A stretch of 64,000 bases of DNA from Candidatus Undinarchaeales archaeon (GTDB lineage Archaea; SpSt-1190; JASMDC01), in assembly GCA_030753015.1 (NCBI GenBank), contig JASMDC010000021.1, forward strand, positions 1 through 64,000. The letters are read 5' to 3'. This document shows, one piece after another, positions 42,749-50,677 of the stretch (its first letter is position 1; the number at the start of each line of letters is the position of its first letter). The notes below the pieces were generated by a model, which searched no databases, had not been told where the DNA came from, and saw only the letters and a list, made by a program, of their open reading frames with translations. Position numbers and translations under genes: made by a program.

Positions 42749-43567
42749 TCAGGGTGCGATGGTTTCTATGGCCACCGTCTCCACGACGACCGGTGCGTCC
42801 TCGGCACAGGCGCCGTCAGTGTATTGGGCCACCGCGTCGTTCGCACACGCGGTGCACCAGTTGGGATAGGTGCTCCCGTCAGAGGCGCACACGGGGCGGT
42901 ACTCGCGGGTGCACGCCAAGCGGCGGGGTTCGGCGCAGACCGTTACGCTAGTGACCTCGATCTCCTCGGTGAAGGTCCGCCCGCCAGCGCTGCGGCACTG
43001 GCGCGGGTAGCTCTCCATCGCGGGATTGCCTGCGGCTATGCACTCCTCGAACGAGTCGATCTCCTCCTGGCACTCGCCGGGGAGGTACCACTCGGTGGTC
43101 GCGCTCGCGCACGCACCGCACTTGTTGCCGTAGGTCACACCGTCAGAGCCGCAAACGGGAGTGTAGTCCGCGGTGCAGGCAACTGGGCCGGTGGGCTTGG
43201 GGCCTATGCAATTCACGGCTTCGGCCTTGTCCTCGACGCATTCGCCGGGGATGTGCCACTCGACGGACTCGCTGCCGCAGGCCCCGCAGGCGTTGCCGTA
43301 GGTCTTCCCGTCGGAACCGCACACGGGGCGGTAGTCAGCTGTGCAGATCAGGGAGCGCGGCTCCTCGCAGTACTCTTTGTCGGAATCGCCCTCGTCCGGA
43401 GCGGGTGTCGGTTTCTCCAGCCCGATGGCCGGTTCCTCCGGCCCGTCGGCAGGTAGTTGTGGTCTCAGGCCCTCTCGGGCCATGGTCGCTGTGGCCGCGG
43501 CTATAAGTAGCACCGCTACGATACCGATGGCCAGTCGGTAGGTTCCCTTCTCGCTTTCATGTAGCAT
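42749..43567 (-). CDS. Membrane-anchored protein with three Kazal-type domains
   Basis: A 272-aa protein starting ATG 43567. Residues 12-32 are a signal-anchor helix (RLAIGIVAVLLIAAATATMA). Three Kazal-like domains follow, with PVCGSDGKTYGNAC (about 80-120), PVCGSDGVTYGNKC (about 135-170) and PVCASDGSTYPNWC (about 225-255); each ends with a GEC or GAC cysteine. The spacing C-x6-C-x7-PVCGSDG-x-TY-x-N-x-C matches Kazal/follistatin inhibitors of serine proteases. Such domains are more usual in eukaryotes and some bacteria; this is an unusual archaeal instance. TATA GCTTTTTAACC at 43601-43611. Confidence 0.8.
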   Translation of the reverse strand: MLHESEKGTYRLAIGIVAVLLIAAATATMAREGLRPQLPADGPEEPAIGLEKPTPAPDEGDSDKEYCEEPRSLICTADYRPVCGSDGKTYGNACGACGSESVEWHIPGECVEDKAEAVNCIGPKPTGPVACTADYTPVCGSDGVTYGNKCGACASATTEWYLPGECQEEIDSFEECIAAGNPAMESYPRQCRSAGGRTFTEEIEVTSVTVCAEPRRLACTREYRPVCASDGSTYPNWCTACANDAVAQYTDGACAEDAPVVVETVAIETIAP

Positions 43568-43739
43568 CTCGCTTCACCTACAAGTACGAAGTCGTTCGGA
43601 GCTTTTTAACCGGACAGTTTTTTTATGGTCACTTCCCAAGAAAAAAAACGCCATACCATAATCCCGTCTCTATTGTATATGTTGTATAGTCAGAACGTAT
43701 TTGAACCGTCGGTCGCTCCTTTTCTACAGGGATAGGGGT

Positions 43740-43952
43740 ATGTCCACCCTCCATGAGCTTCTGGAACTTGTCACAAGACGGGCGACCATCGTCCGGATGG
43801 CAAAACCGATCAGCGACTTCATCCAGCTCGAGATCGACCGACAGAAAGCTATTGCGTTCTACGCCGTGCTCGCGCGTCGGTGCGGTGTCGGGTACGCGTG
43901 GATCGCAGCCCACGTGAGTGCCGGAGAAGCCTTCACCGGTCCGGATGTGTGA
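43740..43952 (+). CDS. Hypothetical 70-aa protein
   Basis: Frame from ATG 43740 to 43952 with a plausible helical content (KPISDFIQLEIDRQKAIAFYAVLARRCGVGY). AT-rich DNA with a TATATGTTGTATAG element at 43676-43689 lies upstream. The opposite strand is also open here, and I cannot decide with certainty. No family recognised. Confidence 0.35.
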   Translation: MSTLHELLELVTRRATIVRMAKPISDFIQLEIDRQKAIAFYAVLARRCGVGYAWIAAHVSAGEAFTGPDV

Positions 43953-43958
43953 GACCGC

Positions 43959-44201
43959 TCACGCTTTGCGTGGCCGGATGGGGATGGCGCCCCCGGTGAA
44001 CCGGGCCGCCTCGAATGCGTCAACGATCTCGCCCGACAGCACCTCGTGGACCTCCTTATCGGTGAGCGGCCGCTCGTTGTGCTTGAGGTCGATGTCCCCG
44101 GTGTTGAGCCCCCGGAGGATGCGATACACCAGCTCCTGCATGTCCGGCGGGTCACCCCACCGCTCACCGTCGGGCCAGCCGATCATGTCATCGTCGGTCA
44201 T
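43959..44201 (-). CDS. Hypothetical 80-aa acidic protein
   Basis: Starts at ATG 44201 (MTDDDMIGWPDGERWGD) and ends at 43959 with IPIRPRKA. Mixed helical content with LVYRILRGLNTGDIDLKHN. Near-universal third-position G/C and the upstream TATA CTATATATACC, read in reverse, support it as real. It shares the divergent promoter region with the 575-aa orphan at 44295. No family recognised. Confidence 0.5.
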   Translation of the reverse strand: MTDDDMIGWPDGERWGDPPDMQELVYRILRGLNTGDIDLKHNERPLTDKEVHEVLSGEIVDAFEAARFTGGAIPIRPRKA

Positions 44202-44236
44202 CCGTTGTTCCCCTCACACATAATCCTAACCATAAC

Positions 44237-44247
44237 CTATATATACC
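44237..44247. promoter_or_regulatory. TATA box between the 44201 and 44295 genes
   Basis: CTATATATACC is near-palindromic and could serve both directions: 48 nt to ATG 44295 and 36 nt to ATG 44201. Confidence 0.45.
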
Positions 44248-44294
44248 GCCTCTCGTGCCGAACTCCCTCACCCACAGTAGGGACAGTGCGAACA

Positions 44295-46022
44295 ATGGCC
44301 TATTCATTGGACACTATCGAGATCACCCAGGACAACCAGGAGTGGGCGGAGCGCCTGGGAATGGACCCGGCCTTCGAGGAGCTCCTGTACTCGTCCGGGG
44401 GTCTGAAGGGTGATGTCCACTTCAACGTCCTCTACTCCACCGACGGCCCGCGCTCCGATCCTACCATCCGCGGCTACCTGGCCACGTTCTCCAGTGAGAA
44501 CGGAAAGGAGAGCATCAGTCTCTACAAGCCTATGAGCGTCGAAGAGGGCGAGGACGCCTACAGCAAAGGGGACATCGAGAGCATCCGCGTCGGGAAGAAC
44601 AAGGCCGCATTCTACGGTACTTCCCAAGAAACGGTCCCCCTGAACGTCATGGAACTGAACGCTCCCAAGGTGTACACGGCCACAAAGGAACAGGGTGTCG
44701 AGGACCGGCTGCTCGACCTCCTCTACAAGCCCATGGAAGGTGAGCAGAGCCTAGGCGAGGTCATGAGCGGCATGGGAGCGTCCGACCGCTACATGGAGTC
44801 GCTGTCGACGTTCTTCGAGATGGATGGTAACACCACCGTCCATGCATACGAGCAGAAAGAGCTCAAGTTCTTCCAGAAACTCGGGCACTACGTTGACATC
44901 CTCAAGAGGGACGACGAGTACCGCACCCTCCAGATCTCCGAGTTCATCGGCGAGGGGGCCGAGGGCATGCTCAACGGGCTCGTCACCGGTCTCATCTTCT
45001 CACAGGGCGCCATCTACGGCCTGGCCGGTGCCATGGGCATCATGAGCAAGTTCGTCCCCAAGGTCACCATGAGCCTCGTTGCTCCCATCTGGGGCAGCAA
45101 GGTCGATGAGGCGCGACAGAAGGAGAACAGCCTCGAGGAGTTGCGCGCGGTGGAGCGCGTGCGCGAGGTCGGGTTCTCATGCGCCAACGGGACCTTGAAG
45201 GTGCTCATGCAGCCAGAGGTCATCAAGCCCCTGAGCAAGTTCGTGCCTGCCGCCGGGGCCTTGGGCACCATCTTCGCTGCCGAGCAACTCACCCTTGCGG
45301 TCAAGGACGCCGGGTCCCCCAAGACCCAGGTGGCCATCCGCGAGGAGCTCATCCAGAACAATCCCGAGTACCAGAAGGAGGGATATGACCGCGAGCTCTT
45401 CCAGATGATAGGTACCGAGGAGACAGTCTCCTACGCCACCCACATGGTGGCCGCCGGTGCCGGACTGGCCATCTCGGCCATGTTCCCTGAGGTCGTGTTC
45501 CCCCTCTCGCTCGGAGCGCTTGGCGCATGGTACGTGGGCAAGAGCCTGTGGACCTGCTACAAGCACAATCCCGACGTGCAGTTCGAGGTCAACGCCAACG
45601 AGCACCTGCCCACCGCCAATGGCATCGAGCTCGACAATGGGTACATGCTCGACTTTGAGAAGGTGGGCGAGGAAGGGCTCGAACCCATGGAGGACCTTCT
45701 GCAGGTGAACGAGGTAGCCTCTAGAGCGAAGGTCAAGCTGACCATCGACAAGGCAGAGGGCGACTGGGGCGTGCACATCTCGCCGCGCGAAGGTGAGGAG
45801 CACGAGCTGGGGCACAAGCGCAAGCTGTTCGACCGAGGGTTCCTCAAGCACCTGCTGGGTAACCGCACCATGAAGGAGCAGTACAACCTCGACAACGAGA
45901 TGTTCGTGCAGCGGTTCAACAAGAAGGTCGACCTGAAGTCACTGGAGCTTGCGGACGGCACGTACCTATTCGGTACCGAGGGATATCTCAAGGCCTACCA
46001 GGACCGCGAAGAAATCGCCTGA
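44295..46022 (+). CDS. Orphan 575-aa protein with two hydrophobic hairpins
   Basis: No family recognised. Starts MAYSLDTIEITQDNQEW at ATG 44295. Residues 1-200 are soluble and mixed. About 225-275 has a Gly/Ala/Met-rich hydrophobic stretch (GMLNGLVTGLIFSQGAIYGLAGAMGIMSKF). About 385-430 has a second one (VSYATHMVAAGAGLAISAMFPEVVFPLSLGALGAWYVGKSLW). No signal peptide precedes them. Such paired hydrophobic hairpins in an otherwise soluble chain recall pore-forming or membrane-inserting proteins, but that is only inference. The C-terminal 150 residues (DLLQVNEVASRAKVKLTID) are polar. It is followed convergently by the DHH gene with 1 nt between stops. Confidence 0.65.
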   Translation: MAYSLDTIEITQDNQEWAERLGMDPAFEELLYSSGGLKGDVHFNVLYSTDGPRSDPTIRGYLATFSSENGKESISLYKPMSVEEGEDAYSKGDIESIRVGKNKAAFYGTSQETVPLNVMELNAPKVYTATKEQGVEDRLLDLLYKPMEGEQSLGEVMSGMGASDRYMESLSTFFEMDGNTTVHAYEQKELKFFQKLGHYVDILKRDDEYRTLQISEFIGEGAEGMLNGLVTGLIFSQGAIYGLAGAMGIMSKFVPKVTMSLVAPIWGSKVDEARQKENSLEELRAVERVREVGFSCANGTLKVLMQPEVIKPLSKFVPAAGALGTIFAAEQLTLAVKDAGSPKTQVAIREELIQNNPEYQKEGYDRELFQMIGTEETVSYATHMVAAGAGLAISAMFPEVVFPLSLGALGAWYVGKSLWTCYKHNPDVQFEVNANEHLPTANGIELDNGYMLDFEKVGEEGLEPMEDLLQVNEVASRAKVKLTIDKAEGDWGVHISPREGEEHELGHKRKLFDRGFLKHLLGNRTMKEQYNLDNEMFVQRFNKKVDLKSLELADGTYLFGTEGYLKAYQDREEIA

Positions 46023-46023
46023 G

Positions 46024-46992
46024 CTACTTAGTCAGCAGCTCGGTCAACCGCTTCGTCACCACGTCGAGCTCTTCTGTCGACGTTATACCACCAACGGCAT
46101 CGGGGTGGCCGCCGCATGACGAGAATCCTGCCTCGGTCAGCAGCTCAACGAGATTTATGTCCTTGCGGGTGGTGCGTGCCGAGAGGGGGACGGGTTCGAG
46201 CGAGGTGTTGTACACGAGGATGATCCACCCCTTCATCCGCCAGCGTAGGATGCTGGACACACGGCTACTGAGGTTGAGGTCGGAGTGGATATCATAGAAC
46301 ATGAGTCGCTGGTCCTCGTGCTTGTCCCCGTTCTTCTTGACGTCCGAGATGAGCCTCCGCGTCTCCTGCTCGATGGTGCGATCGTAGCCTTTAAGGGTGC
46401 GTGCACCAGGGGTCCGGCCCTCGGCCATCTCCCGGGGCGAGCTGGCCGACCTCAGCGCGTCCAATGCCACCCGAGCACCATCCCTTCCCTTAAGGTTCTT
46501 GCCGGAGTTGAGCATACCCATGATGCTCCGCGCCAGTCGCAGATCGCCCCTGGGGAACGCCCTGCGGCAGTAATCCTCGCCCTTGTCACCTCGTGTACCC
46601 GCGCAGGCGATCCATGCAGGACCACCAAGCAGCCGATGGACGGCCAGGCTGACAGGTTCCTTCCGCTGGATGAAGGCGATGCCGTCGGGCGGTGCATCGC
46701 GCTGGTGGTGGTCGACGACCAGCACATCGGCGGAGCAGGCAAGGTAGGCCATGGCGCCGGGCTGCAGCCCTCCCACGTCGACCACGAGCACACGGTCGGG
46801 ATTGGCCTCAAGGACCTCCTCGGCCACCTCGTCGTCCAGCTGGTTGCCGCAGGGTACGAACAAGTCCACGTCGGTTTCATGCCCCACCAGGGCAGCGGCA
46901 CAGATGCCGTCTGCGTCCCAGTGGTACACCACGACCAGCGGACCGCCCGCATCGAGGAATGACCGCAGCTCGTCCTTGTCGCTCACGACCAT
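46024..46992 (-). CDS. DHH-superfamily phosphoesterase
   Basis: A 322-aa protein. Motif I is VVVYHWDADGICAAAL, then DVGG, and motif III VVDHHQRD (the DHH Asp-His-His). The C-terminal DHHA1 domain is seen as SCGGHPDAVGGI. The family acts on short oligonucleotides, c-di-AMP or as RecJ/GAN-like nucleases; the archaeal context with Taw3 and Dcd gives no choice among these. Its start overlaps the Taw3 stop by about 10 nt, so it is translationally coupled. Length is that of single-domain archaeal DHH proteins. Confidence 0.87.
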   Translation of the reverse strand: MVVSDKDELRSFLDAGGPLVVVYHWDADGICAAALVGHETDVDLFVPCGNQLDDEVAEEVLEANPDRVLVVDVGGLQPGAMAYLACSADVLVVDHHQRDAPPDGIAFIQRKEPVSLAVHRLLGGPAWIACAGTRGDKGEDYCRRAFPRGDLRLARSIMGMLNSGKNLKGRDGARVALDALRSASSPREMAEGRTPGARTLKGYDRTIEQETRRLISDVKKNGDKHEDQRLMFYDIHSDLNLSSRVSSILRWRMKGWIILVYNTSLEPVPLSARTTRKDINLVELLTEAGFSSCGGHPDAVGGITSTEELDVVTKRLTELLTK

Positions 46993-47555
46993 CCCTCCAG
47001 TTCACGCTCGAGCCGACCGAGTCGGAGTTCCGCCCGTTCACGTAACCGGTTCGCCTCCTCGGTCACGGCGCGGACGTAGCCCTCGTCGGCCAGTGGCGTC
47101 CCGTTACGGATCAGGGGCAGCGCCATGGTCTCGGTGGAGCGTACCTCTACAACCGGGTGATGCCCGAGCCCCTTCACGCCGCTCGACTTGTGGCCCGCGG
47201 ACAGCGCCCGGTCGAGCAGGCGCTTGGCCACTTCCAGGTCACGGCAGGTCACGTGGAGGATGGCCCCCTGGACGAACAGCCAGACGGGGCCTGCGGGTGG
47301 CGGAGAGAGGACGATAGTAAGCTCATCTGTGCCCACGGGACCATGCCACTTACCCAGCCACCGGGAAGAGCGCTTACGGTCCTCATCAGGCACCTCCATG
47401 AGCGCGATGCGCCCGGCGCACGAGCTGGTGGTGAACGTGCCGGTCCCGGTGTTGACGAGGTCGACGACAGCCATGGCACCGGGATCGGTCGATCCCTCCT
47501 GTTTCGCGACCGCGAGCTTGCGCAGCGCGGCCTCCTTCTCTTGTGCGAAGCTCAC
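46983..47555 (-). CDS. taw3: tRNA wybutosine/wyosine methyltransferase Taw3
   Basis: A 190-aa protein of the TYW3/Taw3 family, which methylates the wyosine base at position 37 of tRNA-Phe in archaea. The conserved signatures are DLVNTGTGTFTTSSCAGRI near residue 35, then WHGP and SAGHKSSGVKGLG with the central Ser-Gly-Lys-like core. TSSCAGR is diagnostic. Length fits the family. Lies between Dcd and the DHH gene in an apparent three-gene operon on the minus strand. Confidence 0.9.
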   Translation of the reverse strand: MSFAQEKEAALRKLAVAKQEGSTDPGAMAVVDLVNTGTGTFTTSSCAGRIALMEVPDEDRKRSSRWLGKWHGPVGTDELTIVLSPPPAGPVWLFVQGAILHVTCRDLEVAKRLLDRALSAGHKSSGVKGLGHHPVVEVRSTETMALPLIRNGTPLADEGYVRAVTEEANRLRERAELRLGRLERELEGWS

Positions 47556-47565
47556 GACAGCACCG

Positions 47566-48096
47566 TTACTCGTCCTTCTTCACGCCTTCGTCAAGGAAGA
47601 TGCCCGAGTACGCTTGTGACTCTTTCGTGTGGTGGAACACGATCTGGACTATACGGGCGTCATCCTCCAGGAACAGGTCACGGTGGGCCACGAGCCCGAA
47701 CTGGAGCCGGCCGCGGTAGCCGGGATCCACCCAGGCGTTTGTGGCGGTGCCACCCATACGGATGAGCGAGGATCGGGGCTTGAACTGGGCCACGAGGTCG
47801 CGGGGCATGTTGATGATCTCGGCGACGCGCACGAGGTAGTAGCCGCCCTTCTCGAGCTTCCATCCGCTACCCGCCCGCTTGAGGGGCCGAGTACCGGGGA
47901 TGCGCCGCTTGTTGTTGGTGAAATCTAGATGGCCCATGGAGAGCACGTCAGCGAACTCCTCCACCTCGGACAGTCTCAGGTCGAACCCAGCGCTCTGGAG
48001 CTGGACATCGATGTCCCGATAGTCAATGATGAGTTCGTTCGCCTCGATGAGGTCGCGAATCTCCTGGCCCGAGAGGGCGCCGATATGATGGGTCAT
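47566..48096 (-). CDS. dcd: dCTP deaminase / dUTPase-superfamily enzyme
   Basis: A 176-aa protein from the ATG at 48096. An upstream extension to 48129 lacks the family N-terminus; MTHHIGALSGQEIRDLIEANELI is the usual start of archaeal Dcd. FKPRSSLIRMGGTATNAWVDPGYRGRLQFGLV covers the dUTPase/Dcd motifs: PRSSL for phosphates, and the A-W-x-D-x-G-Y-x-G loop for the substrate. Whether it deaminates dCTP or is a bifunctional dCTP deaminase-dUTPase cannot be decided by eye. Starts about 32 nt from the bidirectional TATA at 48128. Confidence 0.87.
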   Translation of the reverse strand: MTHHIGALSGQEIRDLIEANELIIDYRDIDVQLQSAGFDLRLSEVEEFADVLSMGHLDFTNNKRRIPGTRPLKRAGSGWKLEKGGYYLVRVAEIINMPRDLVAQFKPRSSLIRMGGTATNAWVDPGYRGRLQFGLVAHRDLFLEDDARIVQIVFHHTKESQAYSGIFLDEGVKKDE

Positions 48097-48127
48097 GGGT
48101 GCTCTCGCACGGGGGAAGGGGCAGAAC

Positions 48128-48135
48128 ATTTAAAT
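48128..48135. promoter_or_regulatory. Palindromic TATA box shared by dcd and the 48167 gene
   Basis: ATTTAAAT is its own reverse complement and lies about 32 nt from each divergent start (dcd 48096, plus-strand ATG 48167). It can thus direct transcription both ways. Confidence 0.6.
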
Positions 48136-48166
48136 CTCTCCGCCACCGGTTCCGCCGTTGAGGGCG

Positions 48167-48598
48167 ATGGACAGCGAGCATCACTACTGGACCTACTGGG
48201 TGCACAGGATACAGGAGCTCTGGCGCAGCCACGAGACGCTGGAGAAGCGCGTGGCTGAGCTGGAGAAGCTGGTCGCCGGACAGAGCGGCGTCAAGCTGCA
48301 GACACCGTCGCCCGCCACGGCAGGCGCAGACCAGCCCACTGAGAGCGGTGCGCCACCGGAGCCTTCCGGTGAGCCCTTGAAGGAGATGGAGCTGACCGCG
48401 TGCATGGGCCTCAGGGAACTGGGCGGTGATGCATCCATCCACGAGATCAACGCCCAGCTCGCTAAGAGCCGCTCAATCAAGGAGGATGCGAAGACGACCC
48501 TTATGCGACTCCGTGGCGCCGTCCAGAAGGGCTACATCGCCATGGACCCCGAGTCCAAGCGGTTCAAGCTCCTCAGGGACACCTTCGTGGTGGGCTGA
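48167..48598 (+). CDS. Coiled-coil plus winged-helix protein upstream of endA
   Basis: A 143-aa protein. Residues 8-40 are amphipathic helix with heptads (RIQELWRSHETLEKRVAELEKLV). A Pro/Ala linker follows. The last 70 residues (ELTACMGLRELGGDASIHEINAQLAKSRSIKEDAKTTLMRLRGAVQKGYI) look like a winged helix. It may bind nucleic acid. It ends 2 nt before the EndA start, so the two are one operon. No named family. Confidence 0.6.
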   Translation: MDSEHHYWTYWVHRIQELWRSHETLEKRVAELEKLVAGQSGVKLQTPSPATAGADQPTESGAPPEPSGEPLKEMELTACMGLRELGGDASIHEINAQLAKSRSIKEDAKTTLMRLRGAVQKGYIAMDPESKRFKLLRDTFVVG

Positions 48599-48600
48599 TC

Positions 48601-49182
48601 GTGGGTACTTCCGCGGACAAATCCGTACAGGACGGGCCCGCGGACCTGACGGCGGTCGTCCACGGTGCAACGGTCACAGTGCGCGACGCAGCCCTCTCCG
48701 AGGAACTCCACGGGAAGGGCTCCTTCGGTTGGTTCCAGGACTCGCCGTCGCTGGTGCTCTCCCTCTCGGAGGCCCACTTCCTCCTGGAGCGTGAGCGCAT
48801 CGAGGTGGTGGACGAGAAGGGGGAAAAGCTCGATATCGACGGGCTCGTGCGTCACGCATCGACGGTAGAGGAGGACTTCTTTCTGCGCTACCGCGTATAC
48901 CGTGACCTCAGGGTCCGCGGGTACGTGGTGAAGTCCGGGCTGAAGTATGGCACCCATTTCCGTGTTTACGAGCGAGGGATCCGCCCGCGCAAGGGCCGCC
49001 GATCGGTCCAAGAGCACGCCAAGTTCCTTGTGCACGCCACATCGGAGAGCTATCAGTGCTCGGTGCCCGAGCTCACCCGCCTTGTGCGCCTGGCCCACTC
49101 GGTAAAGAAGCGAATCTGGATGGGTGTGGTCGACTCCGAGGGGGACGTCACCTACCTCCAGGTCATCCGGGTGACGCCGTAA
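48601..49182 (+). CDS. endA: tRNA-intron endonuclease EndA
   Basis: A 193-aa tRNA-splicing endonuclease, starting at GTG 48601. The C-terminal catalytic domain shows YVVKSGLKYGTHFRVYERG, the conserved Tyr, then HAKFLVHATSES with the catalytic His, and SVKKRIWMGVVD with the Lys: the Tyr/His/Lys triad. The size fits an alpha-type homomeric or homotetrameric enzyme. It cuts the bulge-helix-bulge at introns of pre-tRNA; neither tRNA in this window has an evident intron. The C-terminus is VTYLQVIRVTP, the typical beta strand used in dimerisation. Confidence 0.93.
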   Translation: MGTSADKSVQDGPADLTAVVHGATVTVRDAALSEELHGKGSFGWFQDSPSLVLSLSEAHFLLERERIEVVDEKGEKLDIDGLVRHASTVEEDFFLRYRVYRDLRVRGYVVKSGLKYGTHFRVYERGIRPRKGRRSVQEHAKFLVHATSESYQCSVPELTRLVRLAHSVKKRIWMGVVDSEGDVTYLQVIRVTP

Positions 49183-49228
49183 CGTCCAGTGTTTAAGATA
49201 CTGCGACTGGGGTCATGGATGGCGGGAG

Positions 49229-49252
49229 GGTACTAAAGCATGCTTTAGTACC
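49229..49252. repeat. Perfect 24-bp palindrome, copy 2
   Basis: GG plus TACTAAAGCATGCTTTAGTA plus CC reads the same on both strands. It lies between convergent endA and tnpB, as copy 1 (10555-10576) lies between two convergent genes. The 20-bp core is identical in both. Confidence 0.8.
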
Positions 49253-49330
49253 TTCTACACACCTTCCCCCACGGGAAAGCTCCCCTGCCTAGAACGCCGT
49301 GAGGGCCGGTGGCAGGCAGCGGGGAAACGT

Positions 49331-49480
49331 TCGTGGACTACCCCTCTACGACTAGAGGAGCTTCCCGATTCGACGCTGTCTCCAGCTCCACGGGCGCATC
49401 GGGTGGTCCCCACCCTGAGCGGTTAAGGATGTTCAAGGCAGCGTTCAGGTCACGGTCAATTGCAAGGCCACAGTTCCAGC
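49331..49480 (-). ncRNA. Putative omega-RNA 3' end of the TnpB element
   Basis: On the minus strand the last codons of tnpB form the stem CTCCTCTA-GTCG-TAGAGGGG (49341-49360), followed by GTAGTCCACG. GAAGC-stem-GGGGTAGT is the common terminal hairpin of archaeal IS1341/IS605 elements where the guide RNA scaffold ends and the element right end lies. The 5' limit is a guess; the guide would start near 49333 on the minus strand. Confidence 0.45.
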
Positions 49481-50483
49481 AGCTATGTACTCGAACCGAC
49501 AGGTCCTTCTTGACCAGCATACCACACCGGCTGCACATCTGAGAGGTGTTCTTCGGATCAACCAGTACTACCTTCCCACCAGCCTCTTCCGCTTTGTAGG
49601 TGGTGTACTGGATGAGTGTGTTCCAGGAAGCATCAACGATGGACTTTGCGAGATGGTGGTTCTGCACCATGTTGAGGATGTTGAGTTTCTCGAAGGTGAT
49701 AGTGGAGTAATTGTCAGCGAGCTGACGGGAGAGCTTGTGGGCGAAGTCAGTGCGCTGGTTGCGGACCTTGCGGTGCGCCCTGGCAAGCTCCTTCTTTGCC
49801 TTCTTCCTGCGGTTCGAGCCTTTATTCCTCCTTGAGACCCGACGCTGGCGCTTCTTGATCTTCCTCTCCGACTCGCGGAGAAAGCGGGGATTCTCGATGA
49901 CGGTACCGTCGGAGAGGGTAGCGAACTTCTCGAGGCCGACATCAACACCGACAGCGGTCCCGCCATGTGATCTGGCCTCTACCTCTACCTCGCAGGAGAA
50001 CACGACGTACCACTGATCAACATCTCGCTTGATGGTGCACGTCTTGACCCTGCCTTCGAGCGGACGATGGAGCTCGATGCGAATGGAACCGATCTTCGAG
50101 AGCGTGAGGCGCCGTTCATCCGGAGAAAGTGAGAAGCCGCTCTGCGGATAGGTCAATGAGTCGTACCTCCCCTTGCCTTTGAACCGAGGATATCCGGGCG
50201 TTTCACCGTTCCTGACACGGCGGAAGAACGCATCGAACGCCTTCCTCAACCTCCGGAGGACATCCTGAAGTACTTGGGAGTGGACTTGTTGCTGATACTC
50301 GTCCTTGTTTCCCGGAAGGGCGTCCTGCTGCTCTCTGTAGATGACGCATCGTAGCTCGTCTTTCCAGGCATCCCTGCGTTCCACAAGAGCGTTGTTGTAG
50401 AGTCGACGGCAGGTCTCGAGCGTGGAGATCAGAACCGTTTCCTGAGTCCTGTTCGGAAACAGACGATATCTGTAGCTACGCAT
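49338..50483 (-). CDS. tnpB: TnpB, IS200/IS605-family RNA-guided nuclease
   Basis: A 381-aa protein from the ATG at 50483 (MRSYRYRLFPN, the usual start; a frame 24 nt longer exists). RuvC-like catalytic residues are VGVDVGLEKFATLSDG (Asp), STITFEKLN (Glu) and CGLAIDRDLNAALNIL (Asp). A zinc finger is CSRCGMLVK...CWNCG. All three acidic sites and all four Cys are present, so it appears active. No tnpA is nearby, the state of IS1341-type elements. Its stop codon lies in the omega-RNA hairpin. Inserted between endA and the FtcD gene. Confidence 0.93.
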   Translation of the reverse strand: MRSYRYRLFPNRTQETVLISTLETCRRLYNNALVERRDAWKDELRCVIYREQQDALPGNKDEYQQQVHSQVLQDVLRRLRKAFDAFFRRVRNGETPGYPRFKGKGRYDSLTYPQSGFSLSPDERRLTLSKIGSIRIELHRPLEGRVKTCTIKRDVDQWYVVFSCEVEVEARSHGGTAVGVDVGLEKFATLSDGTVIENPRFLRESERKIKKRQRRVSRRNKGSNRRKKAKKELARAHRKVRNQRTDFAHKLSRQLADNYSTITFEKLNILNMVQNHHLAKSIVDASWNTLIQYTTYKAEEAGGKVVLVDPKNTSQMCSRCGMLVKKDLSVRVHSCWNCGLAIDRDLNAALNILNRSGWGPPDAPVELETASNREAPLVVEG

Positions 50484-50677
50484 CGCTCGTTCCCTGTCCC
50501 CCACCATATCTCTTATTGGATGTAATGGTATTGCGATGAATAAATAGAACAGGAGGGTGGCGTGCCGGTACTCGTCCGGATTGTATCTTTCGAATCCGCC
50601 CCTCCCTCGGAAGGGAACTTCCCGCAGAAAACGATAAAGAATTAAACCTCGTACGGGTGTGTCGCGCTGGGATGCTC

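Noticed and set aside
43629-43913. Minus-strand 94-codon frame opposite the 43740 ORF
   Set aside because: Contains unpatterned Cys and lacks a promoter at the right place. The plus-strand frame has the more natural helical composition, though neither is certain.
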